Shown here one piece after another: positions 59,653 through 63,872 of a DNA stretch of 63,872 nt. The notes beneath the pieces were generated by a model. It ran no database searches and was not told where the DNA came from. It was given only the letters and a program-made list of their open reading frames with translations. The translations under genes were made by a program, and so were the position numbers. Numbering within the stretch: position 1 is the first letter of the stretch; every line of letters starts with the position of its first letter. This DNA is from an uncultured Pelagibacteraceae bacterium (GTDB lineage: Bacteria > Pseudomonadota > Alphaproteobacteria > Pelagibacterales > Pelagibacteraceae): contig CACJOS010000006.1 in NCBI GenBank assembly GCA_902595115.1, positions 1 to 63,872 of the forward strand, read 5' to 3'.

Positions 59653-62427
59653 ATGAATAAAATAAAAAAAAACGATCATTTTTATTTAATTGATGGTTCT
59701 GGATATATCTTTAGAGCATATTATGCTTTACCGCCTTTAAGCAGAAAAAGCGATGGGATGCCAACAGGAGCCGTAAATGGTTTTTGTAATATGTTGTTCA
59801 AGTTGCTTGAGGACTCAAAATCAAAAGAAAACCTTGAAAAACCAACACACTTTGCAGTTATTTTTGACTCAGCGAGAAAAAATTTTAGAAATGAAATATA
59901 TAAAGATTATAAAGCAAATAGATCTGAAGCACCCGATGATCTAATCCCTCAATTTGATTTTATAAGAAAATCAGTAAATGCATTTAATCTACCATCTATA
60001 GAATTAATAAATTATGAGGCGGATGATTTAATTGCTACTTATGTTGATCAAATTACAAAAATTGGGGCAAAAGTTACTATTGTTTCTTCTGATAAAGACT
60101 TAATGCAATTGTATAATAGAAATGTCAGAATTTATGATCCAATGAAAAATAAATTTCTGGGTGAGGATGATGTAATAAAAAAATTTGGTGTCAAATCTGA
60201 TAAAGTAATAGATGTCCAAGCTCTTGCAGGTGATACTAGCGATAATGTTCCAGGTGTACCTGGTATTGGTGTAAAAACTGCAGCAGAGTTAATAAATAAA
60301 TACGGAAATTTAGAAAAACTTTTATCTAAAGCTCATGAGATTAAACAAAACAAACGAAGAGAGACTATTTTAGAAAATAAAGATAAAGCCATTATAAGCA
60401 AAAAACTAGTCACTCTAAAAAAAGATGTTCCTGTAAAAGCAAAGTTAAGTGATTTCATACTTAAAGATATTGAAAAAAATAAATTATATGAATTTTTAAG
60501 AGAAATGGAGTTTAACAGACTTTTAAGTAGCGTAATTTCACAGTACGGGGAAACTAAATTCTCAGAAAATAACAATATTTCTAAAAAGCAAGAAATTAAT
60601 TTAAAAATAGATAGAAAAAAATATAAATTAGTCACTAATCTTCAAGATATAGACCAGTGGTTGTTAGAAGCTGAGGAGAAAGGAGAATTATCAATTGATA
60701 CAGAGACAACATCTTTAAATCCGCATTTAGCTGAATTGGTGGGGATATCTCTTGCTACCGGTATAGGTAAATCATGCTACATACCTTTAAAGCATATTAG
60801 TAAAGAGGTACTTGATACAGATAAAGTAATAAAAAAAATCAAACCTATCCTTGAGGATAAATCAATAAAGAAAATCGGACAAAATATTAAATATGATTAC
60901 ATAGTTTTTTATCATCAGGGAATAAGAATGAATTCTATGGAAGATACAATGCTTATCTCTTACGTCCTTGATGCTGGAAAAAACAGACATAACATGGATA
61001 CACTTTCAGAAATTCATTTAGGACATAAAACTATCCAATATAAAGATTTGGTTGGCACAGGAAAAAAACAACTTACATTTGATCAAGTAGAAATTCAAAA
61101 GGCTACAGAATATGCTGCAGAAGATGCAGATGTAACATTAAGGTTATATAAAATTTTAAAGAAAAATCTAATAAATGAAAAACTTGAAAATATCTATGAA
61201 TTATTTGAAAAACCATTAATTGAAATTCTAGCAGATATGGAAATCCAAGGAGTAAAGGTAGATAATAAGTTTTTAAGTATTTTATCAAAAAAATTTGAAA
61301 AAAAAATTTCATTAATCGAGGATAAAATTTACAAAATTTCAAAAAAAAAATTTAATATTGCTTCCACAAAACAGCTTGGAGAAATAATGTACGAGGATTT
61401 AAAGATAGCATCACTTAAAAAAACTAAAAAAGGAAGCTTTGCGACAAGTGCATCGGTTTTAGAGGACTTGGCTTTTAAAGGAAATCAATTTCCAAAACTT
61501 GTCTTGGAGTGGAGACAAATTTCTAAATTAAAAAATACATACTCAGACTCTTTACAAGAACATATTAACCCAAAAACAAAAAGAGTTCACACATCTTTTT
61601 TGCTAGCTGCAACAACAACAGGGAGACTGGCCTCGAGCGATCCAAATTTACAAAATATTCCAATTAAAACTGACGATGGAAAAGATATTAGAAAATCATT
61701 TGTATCTGAAAAAGGAAATATTCTTATTTCAGCTGATTATAACCAAATTGAGATGAGAATTTTAGCTGATCTAGCGGATGTAAAAGAACTAAAAAAAGCC
61801 TTTAACGACCAACAAGACATCCACTCACTTACTGCTAGCCAGGTATTTAATGTAGATATTAGCGAAATAAATTCTGATATGAGAAGAAAGGCAAAAGCAA
61901 TTAATTTTGGAATTATTTACGGAATTTCTCAATACGGATTGGCAAAACAAATTATGGTGTCAAATAACGAAGCTGCAGAATTCTTAAGTTCTTACTTTAA
62001 CAAGTTTCCCGAAATAAAAGATTATATGAATGAAACTATTAAATTTTGTAGAAAAAGTGGATATGTGAACAATATATTCGGAAGACGAAGTCACATAACT
62101 GGAATAAATGATAAAAATTTTAATATTAGAAACTTTCAAGAGAGAGCTGCAATTAACGCTCCAATCCAAGGATCTGCTGCAGAAATAATGAGATTAGCAA
62201 TGATAAGAATTTATAAAAAGATGAATGAGACCAAAGAGGAAAAATGCAAGATGTTACTTCAAATTCATGACGAGCTCATTTTTGAGGTTCCAAAGGAAAG
62301 GGAAAAAAAATTTACAAACTTAATTAAACACGAGATGACTAGTGTTAAAGATAGTGACCTCCATTCTTTTTCGACACCATTAACAGTAGATGTAAATAGT
62401 GGAGATAATTGGGGATTACTACATTAA
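59653..62427 (+). CDS. polA: DNA polymerase I
   Basis: Repair and Okazaki-fragment polymerase. The 924 residues give all three domains: 5'-3' exonuclease (about 1-300; LIDGSGYIFRAYYALPPL, NYEADDLIATY, GDTSDNVPGVPGIGVKTA), a 3'-5' proofreading exonuclease with D349 and E351 intact in IDTETTSLNP, and the polymerase (about 530-924; TTTGRLASSDPNLQNIP, SADYNQIEMRI, the O-helix segment RRKAKAINFGIIYGIS and QIHDELIFEVP). It is divergent from the ABC ATPase and 53 bases before chvI. Confidence 0.97.
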   Translation: MNKIKKNDHFYLIDGSGYIFRAYYALPPLSRKSDGMPTGAVNGFCNMLFKLLEDSKSKENLEKPTHFAVIFDSARKNFRNEIYKDYKANRSEAPDDLIPQFDFIRKSVNAFNLPSIELINYEADDLIATYVDQITKIGAKVTIVSSDKDLMQLYNRNVRIYDPMKNKFLGEDDVIKKFGVKSDKVIDVQALAGDTSDNVPGVPGIGVKTAAELINKYGNLEKLLSKAHEIKQNKRRETILENKDKAIISKKLVTLKKDVPVKAKLSDFILKDIEKNKLYEFLREMEFNRLLSSVISQYGETKFSENNNISKKQEINLKIDRKKYKLVTNLQDIDQWLLEAEEKGELSIDTETTSLNPHLAELVGISLATGIGKSCYIPLKHISKEVLDTDKVIKKIKPILEDKSIKKIGQNIKYDYIVFYHQGIRMNSMEDTMLISYVLDAGKNRHNMDTLSEIHLGHKTIQYKDLVGTGKKQLTFDQVEIQKATEYAAEDADVTLRLYKILKKNLINEKLENIYELFEKPLIEILADMEIQGVKVDNKFLSILSKKFEKKISLIEDKIYKISKKKFNIASTKQLGEIMYEDLKIASLKKTKKGSFATSASVLEDLAFKGNQFPKLVLEWRQISKLKNTYSDSLQEHINPKTKRVHTSFLLAATTTGRLASSDPNLQNIPIKTDDGKDIRKSFVSEKGNILISADYNQIEMRILADLADVKELKKAFNDQQDIHSLTASQVFNVDISEINSDMRRKAKAINFGIIYGISQYGLAKQIMVSNNEAAEFLSSYFNKFPEIKDYMNETIKFCRKSGYVNNIFGRRSHITGINDKNFNIRNFQERAAINAPIQGSAAEIMRLAMIRIYKKMNETKEEKCKMLLQIHDELIFEVPKEREKKFTNLIKHEMTSVKDSDLHSFSTPLTVDVNSGDNWGLLH

Positions 62428-62469
62428 TTCTTTCATAACCTTGCCCAATTAAGAACAATTTAGTATTTG

Positions 62470-62475
62470 TATAAC
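62470..62475 (+). promoter_or_regulatory. -10-like TATAAC directly before chvI
   Basis: TATAAC ends 5 bases before the chvI ATG and no Shine-Dalgarno fits between, so a transcript from here would be leaderless. No good -35 lies at 16-18 bases (AATTAA at 62447-62452); TTGCCC at 62441 is too far. Confidence 0.3.
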
Positions 62476-62480
62476 TAGAT

Positions 62481-63182
62481 ATGAATCAAACAATCGCGTT
62501 AATTGATGATGATAGAAATATTCTAACTAGTATAAGTATAGCATTAGAAAAAGAAGGTTTTAAAGTTCAAACTTATTTGGATGGTGAAAGTGCACTAATA
62601 GGCTTAACAAGACAACCCCCCGATTTAGCAGTTATAGATATTAAAATGCCGAAAATGGATGGTGAAGAATTATTGAAGAAGTTAAGAAAAAAAACAACTT
62701 TACCGGTAATTTTTTTAACCTCCAAAGACGACGAAATTGATGAACTACTAGGGTTAAAGTTGGGTGCTGACGATTTTGTAAAAAAATCAGGAGGTTTTTC
62801 TATTAAGGTTTTAATTGAAAGAATAAGAGTTCAACTGAGAAAAAAAAATTTAAATTCTGTAGAAGAGACAAAAAATATTATTTCACATGGAAAGTTAAAA
62901 CTAGACCCATCTCAATTGGAATGTGAATGGGATGGAAAACAATTGCCTGATAAACTAACTACTACTGAATTTTTAATTGTGCAAGAATTAGCAAAACGTC
63001 CTGGAATAATTAAGGAAAGATCCCAACTAATGGATATAGCATATAGAGAAGATACTGATATAGAGGATAGAACTATAGACAGTCATGTGAAAAGAATAAG
63101 AAAAAAATTTAAAAAAGTTGATCAGAATTTTTCTGCTATAGAAACGAGATATGGTAGTGGATACAGATGGAATGTAAGTTAA
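62481..63182 (+). CDS. chvI: ChvI-type response regulator (OmpR family) with altered receiver motif
   Basis: Envelope and acid-stress regulator paired with ChvG. The 233 residues comprise a receiver (about 1-118) with acidic pocket DDD at 9-11, phospho-acceptor D53 in VIDIKMPKMDG and LTSKDDEIDELLGLKLGADDF, and a winged-helix domain (about 135-230; DRTIDSHVKRIRKKF, ETRYGSGYRW). The receiver's usual Lys-Pro-Phe segment (as in TKPFSQ of Rhizobium ChvI) reads K-K-S-G-G-F-S at 101-107, so the cis-proline is lost and two residues are inserted. The gene ends 3 bases before chvG. Confidence 0.92.
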   Translation: MNQTIALIDDDRNILTSISIALEKEGFKVQTYLDGESALIGLTRQPPDLAVIDIKMPKMDGEELLKKLRKKTTLPVIFLTSKDDEIDELLGLKLGADDFVKKSGGFSIKVLIERIRVQLRKKNLNSVEETKNIISHGKLKLDPSQLECEWDGKQLPDKLTTTEFLIVQELAKRPGIIKERSQLMDIAYREDTDIEDRTIDSHVKRIRKKFKKVDQNFSAIETRYGSGYRWNVS

Positions 63183-63185
63183 TTA

Positions 63186-63872
63186 ATGGGTTCATTGTTA
63201 AAGAATTTATCGATTTTAAGAAAATTTTTATTCATAAATTTAATTGTATTTGTAATCATAGGTATTTTAACATTGGTGTATCTAAAGTTTTCTATCCCTA
63301 ATTTAATTTATAAAAAAACGTCTAACCACATAGAAGTTATAAATAATACAACTGATCATATAAAAAGATTGAAAATAGAATTTAATGAGGAAGATCTAAG
63401 AAAATTTTTATTTTCAACTCGATTTTTATTTCAAAGTTTAGATAGAGTTTTGTTTATAAATAAAAATTTTGATATAATTGCCGATACCGATACGTTAGAT
63501 TTAGATCCCAGATCATTTTCACAAAAAATTGAGCAAATCGAATTTGATGATACAGTCTCAATTGATCAGGATAATAAAAAAGATGATAAAAAAGAAAAAG
63601 AAGAAACAATTAAAGATATAGTTAAGGAATATTCGTTATCTAAAGATTACGGAAAACCATTTACCTACACAAAAGAAACTTACAATTTATTTATACTTGG
63701 AACATTAAAAAACTTTATTATTAATGATGAAAATGTTGGTTATATTTTAGTAGTCGAAAAAGCAAACGATGTGAAATCAGCTATAGATGAAAGAAAAAAC
63801 TTTATTATAAGGACTGCTCTATTAGTAACTTTAGTAATATTAGTATTTTCTTTTGTATTAAATAGGTATTTT
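63186..63872 (+). CDS. chvG: ChvG-type sensor histidine kinase (5' part; runs out of window)
   Basis: The first 229 codons are open to the window end. Residues about 12-33 form a membrane helix (FLFINLIVFVIIGILTLVYL). A periplasmic domain of about 170 residues follows, including a charged low-complexity stretch (DNKKDDKKEKEETIKD), and a second membrane helix starts at about 208 (IIRTALLVTLVILVFSFVL). HAMP and kinase domains lie beyond the window. Placement behind chvI identifies it; the visible part alone is not diagnostic. Confidence 0.85.
   Translation, partial: MGSLLKNLSILRKFLFINLIVFVIIGILTLVYLKFSIPNLIYKKTSNHIEVINNTTDHIKRLKIEFNEEDLRKFLFSTRFLFQSLDRVLFINKNFDIIADTDTLDLDPRSFSQKIEQIEFDDTVSIDQDNKKDDKKEKEETIKDIVKEYSLSKDYGKPFTYTKETYNLFILGTLKNFIINDENVGYILVVEKANDVKSAIDERKNFIIRTALLVTLVILVFSFVLNRYF

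Overview
The window is a dense, very AT-rich (about 70% A+T by eye) chromosomal segment. Its genes overlap by 1-8 bases or abut, and no gap between genes exceeds about 190 bases. No tRNA, rRNA, insertion sequence, phage gene or CRISPR array was seen. The gene set points to a streamlined marine alphaproteobacterium of the SAR11 / Pelagibacter type: a DMSP demethylase cluster, class I lysyl-tRNA synthetase, RegA and ChvI/ChvG regulators, a separate F1-ATPase operon, the sdh-mdh-suc-lpd block and a SAM-II riboswitch before metX. The assignment rests on gene content and protein resemblance; no database search was run.

Layout. 1-1527 (minus): ftsY (partial) and dapF. 1580-4740 (plus): a structured RNA leader, then ffh-rpsP-trmD-rplS without rimM. 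4753-7864: leuC-leuD-leuB. 7898-13178: DMSP demethylation genes dmdC-dmdB-alpha/beta hydrolase-dmdA; the hydrolase probably starts at a CTG codon. 13200-27590: asd, then sdhCDAB, mmsA, mdh, sucCDAB and lpd, nearly half of the TCA cycle in one run. 27612-29567: priA. 29675-34459: atpHAGDC. 34452-40995 (minus): rplU-rpmA-obgE-proB-proA-nadD-rsfS-ctpA-rppH. 41058-43451 (minus): SAM-II riboswitch-metX-metW-gloB. 43644-45627 (plus): hisC-like aminotransferase and tyrA. 45604-50684 (minus): trkH, ampG-like permease, NlpC/P60 hydrolase and a TPR-sulfotransferase. 50764-54243 (plus): lysK-pyrD-rpmB-queuosine-precursor transporter. 54240-57351 (minus): polyamine genes (group IV decarboxylase, deoxyhypusine-synthase-like protein, agmatinase-like protein) behind an unusual leader. 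57539-63872: regA (plus), bioY and an ABC ATPase (minus), polA, chvI and partial chvG (plus).

The genes combine central carbon oxidation (TCA cycle, DMSP carbon and sulfur entry, ATP synthase) with amino-acid synthesis (Leu, Pro, Met, Tyr/Phe, Lys/DAP) and translation or protein-targeting housekeeping. Little of the window looks accessory. The points most worth checking are RNA-level: the ffh leader RNA, the SAM-II switch, the decarboxylase leader with a 17-codon upstream ORF and an 11-bp inverted repeat, and a hairpin around the obgE ribosome binding site. At protein level they are the hydrolase inside the dmd operon, the DHS-like protein in an organism without eIF5A, and a ChvI receiver that has lost the usual Lys-Pro motif.
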